A program made the position numbers and the translations under genes. A model generated the notes under the pieces. That model was not told where the DNA came from and made no database searches. It saw only the letters and a program-made list of their open reading frames with translations. Shown piece by piece: positions 24,025 through 32,390 of a DNA stretch of 34,435 bases. Numbering within the stretch: position 1 is the first letter of the stretch; each line of letters begins with the position of its first letter. Source of the DNA: Geoalkalibacter_A sp034189505 (GTDB lineage Bacteria > Desulfobacterota > Desulfuromonadia > Desulfuromonadales > Geoalkalibacteraceae); assembly GCA_034189505.1 (NCBI GenBank), contig JAXHUR010000032.1, positions 1 to 34,435 on the forward strand, written 5' to 3'.

Positions 24025-24696
24025 ATGTTTGATTTTGACACTTTTCGGCAGCAATGCCGTGACCTGGCCCATGCCGGATTGACAGGGACCGGTGTCGACA
24101 AGAGTACCGCGGTCGTTGCTCTGCTGGGTGCCGTTTATGAACATTGCGAGGAAACTCTGCGGCAGTGGCAGGAGGGGAAAGAGAGTCTGCCGATTGCATG
24201 CGGGCCGGGGTGCGGAACCTGCTGCATGGTCAATGTGGCCGTGCTCGAACCCGAGGTGATTGGTATTGCTCATTATGTCCGGCAGAATTTTTCGGGGCAG
24301 GTGCGTCGCGAACTGAAGGAAAGATTGTTGCAGCTTGCCCGCGAAGTGCGCTGGCTCGATGAAGAGGAGCGGCTTTTTGTGCGCCGTTCATGTGCTTTTC
24401 TCGATGACCGGGAAAACTGTTCCATCTGGCCGCAGCGCCCGCTGATGTGTCGGGCGATTACTTCGACTGATGCGCATGCCTGCCGCGAAGCCCTGGCTGC
24501 CCCCGTTTTCGGAGAAGAAAAACCGGTCGTCATGAACCTGGTGCAGAGAAAAATTTATGAAGCGGCTTTTCAGGGATTGGGTGACGCCATGCAGGCCCTG
24601 GGAATTGATGCGCGCAGTTCCAGGCTATCATGTGCGGCATCCGAACTGCTGTGCGAGTCGGGAGGTGTTGAGAATCTCTCCCCTGGGCTTGCCTAA
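24025..24696 (+). CDS. YkgJ-type CxxCxxCC cysteine-cluster protein
   Basis: A 223-residue cytoplasmic protein (no signal peptide) with the YkgJ-family metal-binding pattern: CGPGCGTCC around residues 59-68, followed by CAFLDDRENCSIWPQRPLMC with a terminal arginine. These cysteines are thought to bind zinc or an iron-sulfur cluster; the biochemical role of the family is not established. Around the cysteine core are helical segments without recognisable domains, and two further cysteines lie near the C-terminus. ATG 24025 is preceded by GGAGAGGAGGAGCG, a very strong ribosome binding site. The gene is followed by an intrinsic terminator and probably forms its own transcription unit. Confidence 0.82.
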   Translation: MFDFDTFRQQCRDLAHAGLTGTGVDKSTAVVALLGAVYEHCEETLRQWQEGKESLPIACGPGCGTCCMVNVAVLEPEVIGIAHYVRQNFSGQVRRELKERLLQLAREVRWLDEEERLFVRRSCAFLDDRENCSIWPQRPLMCRAITSTDAHACREALAAPVFGEEKPVVMNLVQRKIYEAAFQGLGDAMQALGIDARSSRLSCAASELLCESGGVENLSPGLA

Positions 24697-24763
24697 ATAT
24701 AACCTTTGTGGTAATATTTAACTACGAGATGGCAGAGACTCTTACTCACCTCTCGTTTCCTTC

Positions 24764-24802
24764 GCGCGTCGGATATCCCTCCTGGCCGGCGCGCATTTTT
24801 TT
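24764..24802 (+). terminator. Rho-independent terminator after the CxxCxxCC-protein gene
   Basis: A GC-rich stem, GCGCGTCGG (24764-24772) with CCGGCGCGC (24786-24794, one G-U pair), has a 13-nt loop and is followed by ATTTTTTT. It lies between the convergent genes ending at 24696 and 24827. It fits plus-strand termination; the minus-strand reading lacks a T-tract directly after the stem. Confidence 0.75.
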
Positions 24803-24826
24803 GCTGCGTTTCTATTGTCCGACCTT

Positions 24827-26317
24827 TCATAAGGAACTCTGCGACTGCGGGGTGATAATTACATCGATGCGGCGGTTGATGGCTCGGCCCTCAGCGGTGG
24901 TGTTGGGTGCAAGCGGACGGCGTGAGCCGTAACCGACGGCAATGATTCGATCGGGAGGCAGAATTTCATTCGCAACGAAATATTGGCGAACGGCGTCTGC
25001 CCGTGCCTGGGACAAAGAGGCATTGGCCGTATCGCTTCCTGTGCTGTCGGTGTGTCCTTCAATGGTGACCGCCGGCTCGTTGAAGGTGCGGATGGCGCGG
25101 CGGACCTTGCCCAGCAGTGGGTAGTTGTTGGGTGCGATGATGGCTTTCCCTACCGGGAAGCGGATTCCACGCAGGCGAATCACCAGGTGATTGCCCTGCT
25201 TGTAAACCTCCGCCTCTTCCGGCGCAAACATCTCCTGAATTTCATCGAAAATCTGCTGAAACCGCCGTTCGCGTTCCAGCTTTTCCTTGGTCGCTTTCTG
25301 TTCCCATATATAGAGTTCCTTGGCAGCTTTCTCCTGCTCGGTGATCCCCTCAAGAGATGCAATCTGCTGCCTGGCCGCCTCGATCTGGCTTTTCTGCGCC
25401 TGCTGTCCTGCCTGCAGCTCGGTGATGGTCCGGGCAAGTGTTTCGGCCTGAGCCTCGAAGGGGCGGTCGCGTAGTTCAGGTTGACCGGCCAGGCGCAGGG
25501 TCGGGGTCCGTAGCAGCTCTTCTACAAAGAGCGCGATCTGTTCAGGCGTCATCTCTTTGAACTGGCGACTGTAATTCAGCAGAATGGCTGTGCGCCTGGC
25601 CTCAAACAGGGTATTTCGAGCCTTGTCTTCAATGATGTCGGTCTGGTAGCGATTGTTGGTGATATAGTCGTCGGTTTCCTGCAGGATCTCGCGGGCACGT
25701 GCGAAACTGGCCGGAACCATGTTTTCGGCGCCTTGTTTTTCTGCCTGCGCCAGGATGCGCCGGGCTTCGCCCAGGGCTGTATTTTTGATGGCGCGCAGTT
25801 CCAGATCACTGAATTGCTGCGCGACTTCGGGTGCATGCCTGGCAGCCCAGTCCAGTCGTTCATTTTCCAGCGCCCGCGCCAATTCGACGAGACGGTTTTC
25901 AACGGTAAGATAATCGCTGCCGATCTGCACCGCTCCGGCTTCCAGTGCTATTCGCCGGGCTTCGAGGGGTCTGGCCAGGACAGTCCGGGCAAGTACCGCC
26001 TGCTCGCGGGCCTCTTCAAGGTGGGCGCGGCCCAGAGCGACTTTCTGCAGGATGGTCTCAACGCCCTTGTCTTCACGAAGACCCTCCAGTGCTGCGTCAA
26101 GAGCCTCCCTGGCTGCCGCCATCGATTCAGGAGCCAGAATGTGAAGTTCATTGACGCGGGCGGTGGTGAGCTCGGTTTCGAGGCTTTCAATCTGTTCGCT
26201 GGGGTTTTCGCTCAGGGCAATCGGTTCGACCTGAAGGTTCGGGGTGCTGCAGCCATTGAGGAGAATGGTCAACAGGATGAGGCCGACAAGATATGACAAG
26301 CGGGCTTTTGTGGACAT
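24827..26317 (-). CDS. OmpA-domain lipoprotein with long helical region
   Basis: A 496-residue outer-membrane lipoprotein: lipobox ILLNGC-ST near residue 23, strong GGAGG 6 nt upstream of ATG 26317. Residues about 40-370 are almost wholly helical and rich in Ala, Glu, Arg and Gln (for example AREALDAALEGLREDKGVET, EARRILAQAEKQGAE, then a coiled-coil stretch TITELQAGQQAQKSQIEAAR). This resembles DUF4398-type helical lipoproteins. Residues about 380-490 form an OmpA/MotB peptidoglycan-binding domain: FPVGKAIIAPNNYPLLGKVR, VTIEGHTDSTGSDTANASLS, LSQARADAVRQYFV and INRRIDVII. It probably tethers the outer membrane to the cell wall. It is monocistronic in this window and convergent with the plus-strand genes. 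Confidence 0.9.
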   Translation of the reverse strand: MSTKARLSYLVGLILLTILLNGCSTPNLQVEPIALSENPSEQIESLETELTTARVNELHILAPESMAAAREALDAALEGLREDKGVETILQKVALGRAHLEEAREQAVLARTVLARPLEARRIALEAGAVQIGSDYLTVENRLVELARALENERLDWAARHAPEVAQQFSDLELRAIKNTALGEARRILAQAEKQGAENMVPASFARAREILQETDDYITNNRYQTDIIEDKARNTLFEARRTAILLNYSRQFKEMTPEQIALFVEELLRTPTLRLAGQPELRDRPFEAQAETLARTITELQAGQQAQKSQIEAARQQIASLEGITEQEKAAKELYIWEQKATKEKLERERRFQQIFDEIQEMFAPEEAEVYKQGNHLVIRLRGIRFPVGKAIIAPNNYPLLGKVRRAIRTFNEPAVTIEGHTDSTGSDTANASLSQARADAVRQYFVANEILPPDRIIAVGYGSRRPLAPNTTAEGRAINRRIDVIITPQSQSSL

Positions 26318-26790
26318 GTGGATCCTCCCGGAAATAAAAACTGATGATGACCCCTGGCCGGCGGATGGTTGCGTCCGACGAACAGCGGAAAATCCGTTGC
26401 CGATTCAGGTATATGTCAGGCGCGTCACACTGTCAACCGGGAGAAAAGGCAAAGCCGTTCTGCAAAACCGCCGGCGTTCACACAGGCAGAATGCCCGTGG
26501 GTAGGATATGATGGTGCGAACAGCCGCTGGGCACAACAGGATTTCTTCTGGAGGATGCGGTGAAAGAAGCTATACTGTAAAGTTCCGCCTGGCTTTTTGT
26601 TGGTGGTTGGTAGTTGCAAATATCGCCATACCAGAATGGCTGCCGATTGTGAACCTTTCAGGCGGGATTTTGCGAGGTCTTTGCCTGCTTTTTTGTCGCC
26701 GTCAACACCCTTGGATAATTGTCCGCACCTATGCTAAATTGTATGTATTCAGTGCAGGTGAATCATTGAAGGATGGAGGTTTGTCGCGTC
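26318..26790. other. Non-coding stretch upstream of clpS and the OmpA-domain lipoprotein
   Basis: About 470 nt between divergent genes, without a convincing ORF. It must hold both promoters. On the plus strand TATACT (26571-26576) is a fair -10 element but has only a poor -35. A weak hairpin (26659-26687, five Watson-Crick pairs plus G-U pairs) followed by six T lies near 26688-26694, so a short transcript could start and stop inside this gap. A GGAGG (26776-26780) serves clpS. Confidence 0.4.
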
Positions 26791-27105
26791 GTGCCAAGAA
26801 AGTCTCCTGGAGATCAGGCGGGGGTAGCATCCGAGAGCCGCAGCAAGGTCAAGCATCCATCGTTGTACAAGGTGATCATGCACAACGATGACTACACGAC
26901 CATGGAGTTCGTGGTGCGTACACTGGAGACGGTTTTTCGCAAGAGCCCCGCGGAAGCCCATCGCATCATGCTCAATATTCATTACAAGGGGGCGGGGGTC
27001 TGCGGCGTATTTCCTCATGAGATCGCCGAGACCAAGGTCATGAAGGTTCATGCGTTGGCCAAGGAAGAGGGGCACCCCCTCAAATGCAGCATGGAGGAGG
27101 CCTGA
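26791..27105 (+). CDS. clpS: ATP-dependent Clp protease adaptor ClpS
   Basis: A 104-residue adaptor that binds N-degron substrates (N-terminal Leu, Phe, Tyr, Trp) and hands them to ClpA. The core is typical: YKVIMHNDDYTTMEFVV, which contains the Asn-Asp pair contacting the substrate amino group, then MLNIHYKGAGVCGVFPHEIA with its conserved His, and the C-terminal block of ETKVMKVHALAKEEGHPLKC. The N-terminal extension of about 25 residues is variable in the family. GTG 26791 is preferred because GGAGG lies 11 nt upstream; the ATG at 26773 is in frame but AAGG abuts it directly. It lies 25 nt before clpA, so the two form an operon. Confidence 0.94.
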   Translation: MPRKSPGDQAGVASESRSKVKHPSLYKVIMHNDDYTTMEFVVRTLETVFRKSPAEAHRIMLNIHYKGAGVCGVFPHEIAETKVMKVHALAKEEGHPLKCSMEEA

Positions 27106-27130
27106 GCCTCGCTAATCTATGGGTGGAGCC

Positions 27131-29374
27131 ATGTTTAATCAGGACGTACAGATCGCCTTCAGCCTGGCCGTGCGCGAAGCGCAGCGTCGCCATCACGAAT
27201 ACCTGACCACGGAACACATCCTGTTCGCCATCCTCTTTGAGGAGGAGGGGCAGAAGATCGTGCGCGGCTGCGGCGGCGACGTGGATGAACTCAAGGCGAT
27301 GCTGGAGGATTTTTTCACCCACCAGCTCGAGACCCTGCCGGGGGAAGACGAGTTCATCCCCGAGCAGACCGTCGGCCTGCAGCGGCTTCTGCAGCGCACC
27401 GTGGTGCACATGCACTCGGCCGGCAAGAAGGAGATCGGTCTCGGCGATGTTCTCGCCGCCATTCTCGAGGAACAGAATTCCCATGCTTCGGCTTATCTGG
27501 AGGCGCAGGGGATCAGCCGGCTGGATCTGCTCAATTACGTGTCTCACGGGGTGTCGCGCTTTCCGGACGCGCAGCAGGAAAAGGAACGACCCGCCCCGGA
27601 GCAGAAGGAAGATGCGCCGGGCCGTGCCAGTCCGGCACGCGACCCGCTGACCTCTTTCACCGTCGATCTGGTGGCCCGTGCCAAAGCGGGCAGGATCGAT
27701 CCGCTGGTGGGCCGTGCCAATGAGCTGGAGCGCACCATCCAGGTGCTGTGTCGGCGGCGCAAGAACAACCCCATTTATGTCGGGGATTCCGGGGTGGGAA
27801 AAACCGCAATCGCCGAAGGGCTGGCCCGCCGTATTTACGAAGAACAGGTGCCCGAGGCCCTGCATGGGTTCAAGGTTTATGCGCTGGATATGGGCGCACT
27901 GCTGGCGGGCACCAAATTCCGCGGCGATTTCGAGGAGCGTCTCAAGGCCGTGATCAACGCTGTCACCAAGCTGGACAAGGCGGCCCTGTTCATCGACGAG
28001 ATTCACACCATCGTGGGCGCCGGCGCGACCAGCGGCAGCTCCATGGATGCCTCCAACATTCTCAAACCGGCGCTGGCGTCGGGAGATCTGCGCTGCATCG
28101 GTTCCACCACCTTCGAGGAATACAAGAATCTCTTCGACAAGGACCGTGCCCTGTCGCGCCGCTTCCAGAAAATCGACATTCTGGAGCCGACGGTGGAGGA
28201 GACTATCGAGATCCTGGCGGGACTCAAGCTCTATTATGAAGAATTCCACGGCGTGACCTATACCGACGAAGCCCTGGAAGCCGCCGCACGCCTGTCGGCC
28301 AAATACATCAACTACCGGCACCTGCCCGACAAGGCGATCGATGTCATCGATGAAGTCGGCGCTTCTCTCAAGCTTCAGCCGCAGCTCAAGCAGTCGGTGA
28401 CGGTCTCTGACGTGGAAGCCGTGGTGGCAAAAATCGCCCGTATTCCCCAGCGCAACGTCTCTGCGTCCGACCGGCGCCGTCTCAAGACGCTGGAGCGCGA
28501 CCTCAAGCGGGTGGTGTTCGGCCAGGAACCCGCCATCGAAAACCTGTGCCGTGCCATTCGCCGCGCCCGGGCCGGGCTCGGACATCCGGACAAGCCGGTG
28601 GGGTCTTTCCTGTTCACCGGTCCGACCGGGGTCGGCAAGACCGAGGTGGCCAAGCAGCTTGCCGAACAGCTTGGCGTCGAGTTTCTGCGCTTTGACATGA
28701 GCGAGTACATGGAGAAACACTCGGTCTCACGCCTCATCGGCGCGCCTCCGGGGTATGTCGGTTTCGACCAGGGGGGGCTGCTGACCGACGCGGTGGTGAA
28801 AAATCCTTACGCGGTGCTGCTGCTTGATGAAATCGAAAAAGCGCATCCGGACCTTTTCAATATCCTGCTGCAGGTCATGGACCATGGATCGCTGACCGAC
28901 AATAACGGCAAGAAGGCCGATTTCCGCAACGTGATTCTGGTGATGACCAGCAACGTCGGCGCCAGGGAGATGAGCGCCACCCCGATCGGCTTCGGTGAAC
29001 GGTCCGCGGGCGCCCCCCGTCAGGAAGTTGAAAAGCAGTTTTCCCCTGAATTCCGCAACCGCCTCGACAATATTATTTCATTCTCCGGACTTGATCTGCC
29101 CATCATCGAAAAAGTGGTGGACAAGTTCATCAGCGAGCTGCGGGCGCGCATTGCCGACCGCAATGTCAAGCTGACGATCTCTGCCAAGGCACGCGCTCAT
29201 CTGGCTGAAAAGGGATACGACCCTATTTTCGGGGCGCGGCCGCTCGGGCGGCTGATCCAGGCGGAAGTCAGTGATGTGATTGCCGATGAAATCCTTTTCG
29301 GACGTCTCAGCAAAGGGGGGCGGGTCTCCATCGGTTTCAAGGCGGGGCGCCTGACCTTCAACTATCGTTCCTGA
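27131..29374 (+). CDS. clpA: ATP-dependent Clp protease ATP-binding subunit ClpA
   Basis: A 747-residue AAA+ unfoldase for ClpP. An N-terminal Clp repeat domain (FNQDVQIAFSLAVREAQRRH, TTEHILFAILFEEEG) binds ClpS. D1 has Walker A GDSGVGKT (about residue 218; many ClpA proteins have GEPGVGKT), Walker B ALFIDEIHTIVGAG and the sensor region. D2 has Walker A GPTGVGKT (about 497), Walker B VLLLDEIEKAH and the sensor-2 end GARPLGRLIQAEVSD. No long middle domain is present, which separates it from ClpB and ClpC. The start at 27131 (MFNQDV) matches the family N-terminus; the in-frame ATG at 27119 would add four residues. Neither has an ideal ribosome binding site. It is encoded between clpS and aat. 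Confidence 0.96.
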   Translation: MFNQDVQIAFSLAVREAQRRHHEYLTTEHILFAILFEEEGQKIVRGCGGDVDELKAMLEDFFTHQLETLPGEDEFIPEQTVGLQRLLQRTVVHMHSAGKKEIGLGDVLAAILEEQNSHASAYLEAQGISRLDLLNYVSHGVSRFPDAQQEKERPAPEQKEDAPGRASPARDPLTSFTVDLVARAKAGRIDPLVGRANELERTIQVLCRRRKNNPIYVGDSGVGKTAIAEGLARRIYEEQVPEALHGFKVYALDMGALLAGTKFRGDFEERLKAVINAVTKLDKAALFIDEIHTIVGAGATSGSSMDASNILKPALASGDLRCIGSTTFEEYKNLFDKDRALSRRFQKIDILEPTVEETIEILAGLKLYYEEFHGVTYTDEALEAAARLSAKYINYRHLPDKAIDVIDEVGASLKLQPQLKQSVTVSDVEAVVAKIARIPQRNVSASDRRRLKTLERDLKRVVFGQEPAIENLCRAIRRARAGLGHPDKPVGSFLFTGPTGVGKTEVAKQLAEQLGVEFLRFDMSEYMEKHSVSRLIGAPPGYVGFDQGGLLTDAVVKNPYAVLLLDEIEKAHPDLFNILLQVMDHGSLTDNNGKKADFRNVILVMTSNVGAREMSATPIGFGERSAGAPRQEVEKQFSPEFRNRLDNIISFSGLDLPIIEKVVDKFISELRARIADRNVKLTISAKARAHLAEKGYDPIFGARPLGRLIQAEVSDVIADEILFGRLSKGGRVSIGFKAGRLTFNYRS

Positions 29375-29380
29375 GTCGTG

Positions 29381-29419
29381 CCCGGAAGTGTCTCGCGATC
29401 GCAGCGAAACACTTCCGGG
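29381..29419. promoter_or_regulatory. Strong hairpin between clpA and aat
   Basis: The inverted repeat CCCGGAAGTGT / ACACTTCCGGG pairs 11 of 11 bases and encloses a second small stem TCGC / GCGA, ending 29 nt before the aat GTG. No T-tract follows, so it is not a standard intrinsic terminator. It may process, stabilise or attenuate the clpA-aat transcript. Confidence 0.55.
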
Positions 29420-29448
29420 TCTGCCTGACCTCTTTCCCCGGTTTCTCC

Positions 29449-30141
29449 GTGCCGATCTATCAGCTGATTCCCGAGCCGGTTTTTCCGCCGCCACAGATGG
29501 CCGATGACAACGGCCTGCTGGCCGTGGGCGGCGATCTCTCGCCGCAGCGGCTTCTGCTGGCCTACTCGATGGGCATTTTCCCCTGGTTCAATGAGGGGGA
29601 CCCGATCCTGTGGTGGTCTCCCGATCCGCGTTTTATTCTCGAACTCGACCGCCTTCACGTCTCGCGCAGTCTTGCCAGAGTGCTGCGCCGTGGCTCCTTT
29701 GAGGTGACCTTCGACCGGAACTTTGCCGGGGTGATCGACGCCTGCGCGGATCTGCGCCTGCAGAGCGGCGAGGGGACATGGATCACGCCCCAGCTGCGTG
29801 ACAGCTATGTGCAGCTGCATGACATGGGTTTTGCCCACTCGGTGGAGGTCTGGCGGGCGGATGACCTGGTGGGCGGCCTTTACGGCGTCTCTCTGGGCCG
29901 TTGCTTTTTCGGCGAATCCATGTTCCACCGCGCCTCCAATGCCTCCAAAGTGGCTCTGGCGGAACTGGTCCGGCGGCTGCGACACCTTGAATTCGAGCTG
30001 CTTGACTGCCAGATGCCCAACGATCATCTGCGCTCTCTGGGGGCACAGGGCATTCCAAGGGACGAATTCCTTCAGCGTCTGCGCCGCGGCGGCGTCATGC
30101 CATCCACCCACCCCGATCCCGGCCCCTTTCGGTTAGACTGA
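29449..30141 (+). CDS. aat: Leucyl/phenylalanyl-tRNA-protein transferase
   Basis: A 230-residue enzyme that adds Leu or Phe from aminoacyl-tRNA to proteins with N-terminal Arg or Lys, creating N-degrons for ClpS-ClpAP. Family hallmarks are all present: FPPPQMADDNGLLAVGGDLS, LLAYSMGIFPWFNEGDPILW (then WSPDPR), TWITPQLRDSYVQLHDMGFA, HSVEVW, GGLYGVSLGRCFFGESMF (preceding HRASNASKVAL) and ELLDCQMPNDHLRSLGAQ. The start is GTG 29449, fixed by the conserved N-terminus; no clear ribosome binding site is seen. It lies 74 nt after clpA, behind a hairpin. Its last 9 nt overlap the convergent rdgC-like gene. With clpS and clpA it completes the pathway in one locus. Confidence 0.96.
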   Translation: MPIYQLIPEPVFPPPQMADDNGLLAVGGDLSPQRLLLAYSMGIFPWFNEGDPILWWSPDPRFILELDRLHVSRSLARVLRRGSFEVTFDRNFAGVIDACADLRLQSGEGTWITPQLRDSYVQLHDMGFAHSVEVWRADDLVGGLYGVSLGRCFFGESMFHRASNASKVALAELVRRLRHLEFELLDCQMPNDHLRSLGAQGIPRDEFLQRLRRGGVMPSTHPDPGPFRLD

Positions 30142-31308
30142 AGTTTCCGATAGAAGCTGCGCTTTCATCTCTTCAGAACGCGCAGACCAGTCCTCCGCCA
30201 GACGTTCCCGCAGAAAAGCGGCCAGCAGGCTGTCGAAGAGCTGCATCCCTTCTTCCAGTACATGCATCTTCTCGAGAAAAACGGCTTCGTGCTCACTTTT
30301 CTCGTCGGTGATTTCGTCCTTTTCCAGTTTCACGGCAGGCCCCTTGAAGGAGCCGAAGTAAAACGGCTCGCTTTTCAGGTTGGTTTTCCATTCGTTTTCC
30401 ATTTTTTCGAAATGGATGGTGGCTTCGCTGATGGCCTTGCCGCGAGCCAGGGCGGCGCGCACTTCGGAAAAATTTTCCTGAGGGCCGGCTACAGTGATCT
30501 TCTGGGGGCCGTGGTCGCCAAGCCCCGTCAGGACCAGCCGGTTGTCGAGAAAGGCGGTGAAAAGCTCATCGCGCACCGCGGGGCCGTCCTGGTTGACCTT
30601 GAACCGGTCGCGGCCTTCGACAGTGGCGTACAGCAGCCAGTACAGAAAATCCTGGCCCAGCCAGGCGTTGGCTTCGGTCATTTCGACAACCGCATCTGTG
30701 GCGGCCTGGTTAAGGTCTTCGAGGGTGTCCTGTAGATCAGGATTGACCACCGAACGGGCGTGGGCGAACGGGTGGCGGGCCACAAGCCGCAGTTCGGGAA
30801 ACGTCTGGCGGAAGAGTCCCTCGAATGCTTCGATGGCGCGGCTGGAGGTGCCGGTGAAAAACAGCAGTCCCCGTTCAACGTTCCAGGCGATATCGAAGGT
30901 GGAAGGTGTCGGCAGAGTCCTGGCCAGCAGGGAGTTGTGCACCGACTCGCGCAGTTCCTCGCGCTTCTGCTTGGGAACTCGCAGCAGGGTGGGGTGCGAG
31001 GAGAGAAACTCCGCCTCGGCCTCCTTCAGGCGACGCCTCAGCAGGGCGGACGGCACGCGGCGCCGGTCCTGGCGCAGGGTGAAGCACAGGTAGGGCGAGC
31101 GGAAAAAATCGCGCGGGTCGGTGAAGTCGGCATTCATCGGGTCGTCGATGGTGGCCCAGCCAATGGCGGATTCCTCCGTCGAGTTGTCGATGGAGGCAAA
31201 AGCATTTGCTTCAAGCAGCGGGCGCGCCCATTCGGCGGAGTCGCCCGTTTCAGGAATTTCCAGTACCTGGTATTGCACGAGATTGACGCTGTTGGCAGTA
31301 ATTCCCAT
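30133..31308 (-). CDS. rdgC: RdgC-like recombination-associated protein
   Basis: A 391-residue protein without a signal peptide. The N-terminal MGITANSVNLVQYQVLEIPE, the block PYLCFTLRQDRRRVPSALLR with 'RRLKEAEAEFL' behind it, and the segment TFDIAWNVERGLLFFTGTSS are of the kind found in RdgC-type proteins, including the longer versions in Geobacter relatives. In enterobacteria RdgC is a ring-forming DNA-binding protein that limits RecA loading; whether this distant version does the same is unknown. The C-terminal third is acidic and helical (EKDEITDEKSEHEAVFLEKM). ATG 31308 has GGAGG 9 nt upstream. The 3' end overlaps aat by 9 nt on the opposite strand. Identification is from sequence pattern only. 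Confidence 0.7.
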   Translation of the reverse strand: MGITANSVNLVQYQVLEIPETGDSAEWARPLLEANAFASIDNSTEESAIGWATIDDPMNADFTDPRDFFRSPYLCFTLRQDRRRVPSALLRRRLKEAEAEFLSSHPTLLRVPKQKREELRESVHNSLLARTLPTPSTFDIAWNVERGLLFFTGTSSRAIEAFEGLFRQTFPELRLVARHPFAHARSVVNPDLQDTLEDLNQAATDAVVEMTEANAWLGQDFLYWLLYATVEGRDRFKVNQDGPAVRDELFTAFLDNRLVLTGLGDHGPQKITVAGPQENFSEVRAALARGKAISEATIHFEKMENEWKTNLKSEPFYFGSFKGPAVKLEKDEITDEKSEHEAVFLEKMHVLEEGMQLFDSLLAAFLRERLAEDWSARSEEMKAQLLSETSV

Positions 31309-31415
31309 GAAGAAGAACCTCCGGAAGTCAGGTGGATAAAAGATGTCAGGGTGGTTATAAGTGCGGATGGGCCGAGAGTGGATGTAAATAAGGGGCCCGC
31401 CAGAACAGGGTCAGG

Positions 31416-32186
31416 TCAGGACGCGCTGCGTCGCGGGCCGGCGTGCAGGTGAACCCGAGCGTTGTGGCCGTGCATCTGCTGCACCAGGGCATCGAGTTCT
31501 TCAGCGCTCAAATAGCCCTGCTGCACGAAATACTGCCCCAGTTTCTGATGGCGGCTGCGCTGGTGAAACAGCAGGGTGCGCACTTGAAAGGGGGTGAGTA
31601 GCCCCATCTCCACAGCCTTTTCGCCGAAGCGGCGGCAGTGCCTGCTGCGGTGCAGCATGATGCGCCGGATGGTCTGCTCGTCGAGCCAGCCCCATCGGCG
31701 GGCGGTCTCTCCCACGGGCGGGCGTTGGCGGCGCTGCCACACCAGCGCTTCTATCAGCGCGTGATAGCCGATGGCCCCGGCCGCGTAGAGATAAGAGCCG
31801 ATTTCATAGGCGCGCGACGGAATCGGCCCACTGCCGCTGTGCGCAGGCTTCTCGCGGTGCGGGTGAGCATGGGGAGGCGGTTGTTCCCTCTGGTGCGACG
31901 TTCTGCTGGTGCTGAATTTCAAGCCCGCCTGGTCACGTTGGGCCAGAAAGGAGCGAACCAGATCGTAGGCGTGATGCACGGCATGAAAGTGCTCGGCCTG
32001 CAGCTTCTGGATCCGCTGTTCGCCTGGAAAACGGTCAGGGTGGGTCTCCTTTGCGCGCTGGCGATAGGCCGCCCTGACACCGTCGGGCTGAAGATACCCC
32101 AGAAAATGACGATCCAGCCAGACATCGGGCCCGAACAGGGTGCGGCAGGCCTTGAGAACCTCATTTTCATGAAGGCTGGCGGTCAT
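31416..32186 (-). CDS. J-domain protein with a C-terminal helical domain, function unknown
   Basis: A 256-residue cytoplasmic protein. Residues about 15-85 look like a J domain: LQPDGVRAAYRQRAKETHPD contains the HPD tripeptide, followed by a helix (FHAVHHAYDLVRSFLAQRD), so an interaction with DnaK is likely. A His/Pro-rich linker (PPPHAHPHREKPAH, about 102-115) follows. The C-terminal half has two repeated helical units, FGEKAVEMGLLTPFQVRTLL and LGQYFVQQGYLSAEELDALV, similar to the 'LGxxLVxxGxLTxxQLxxAL' units of GspE/MshE N-terminal domains. ATG 32186 has GGAGG 4 nt upstream; the longer frame from 32246 lacks one. It lies about 107 nt before rdgC. No DnaK or zinc-finger region is adjacent, so it is not a canonical DnaJ. 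Confidence 0.72.
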   Translation of the reverse strand: MTASLHENEVLKACRTLFGPDVWLDRHFLGYLQPDGVRAAYRQRAKETHPDRFPGEQRIQKLQAEHFHAVHHAYDLVRSFLAQRDQAGLKFSTSRTSHQREQPPPHAHPHREKPAHSGSGPIPSRAYEIGSYLYAAGAIGYHALIEALVWQRRQRPPVGETARRWGWLDEQTIRRIMLHRSRHCRRFGEKAVEMGLLTPFQVRTLLFHQRSRHQKLGQYFVQQGYLSAEELDALVQQMHGHNARVHLHAGPRRSAS

Positions 32187-32390
32187 CGTTCCTCCGGTAG
32201 CGTGTTCCTGTGATGGATTCCATGGATTCGCCCGTTTATACACCAACCACAGTGAAAGGACAAGCGGCGATACTGAGAGACGGAGGTGCTGCGAATTCAG
32301 GATCAGGAGGGCGGCAATGTGCAGCTCTAAGGGGGTTCTCCTGTAGCTGGTCCCGGCGCGCCTGTTCGACGAAACGGGTGCTCCGCCGGT

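Noticed and set aside
27080..28720. A 546-codon open frame on the minus strand opposite clpA
   Set aside because: The clpA strand has both AAA+ modules with intact motifs; the antisense product has none.
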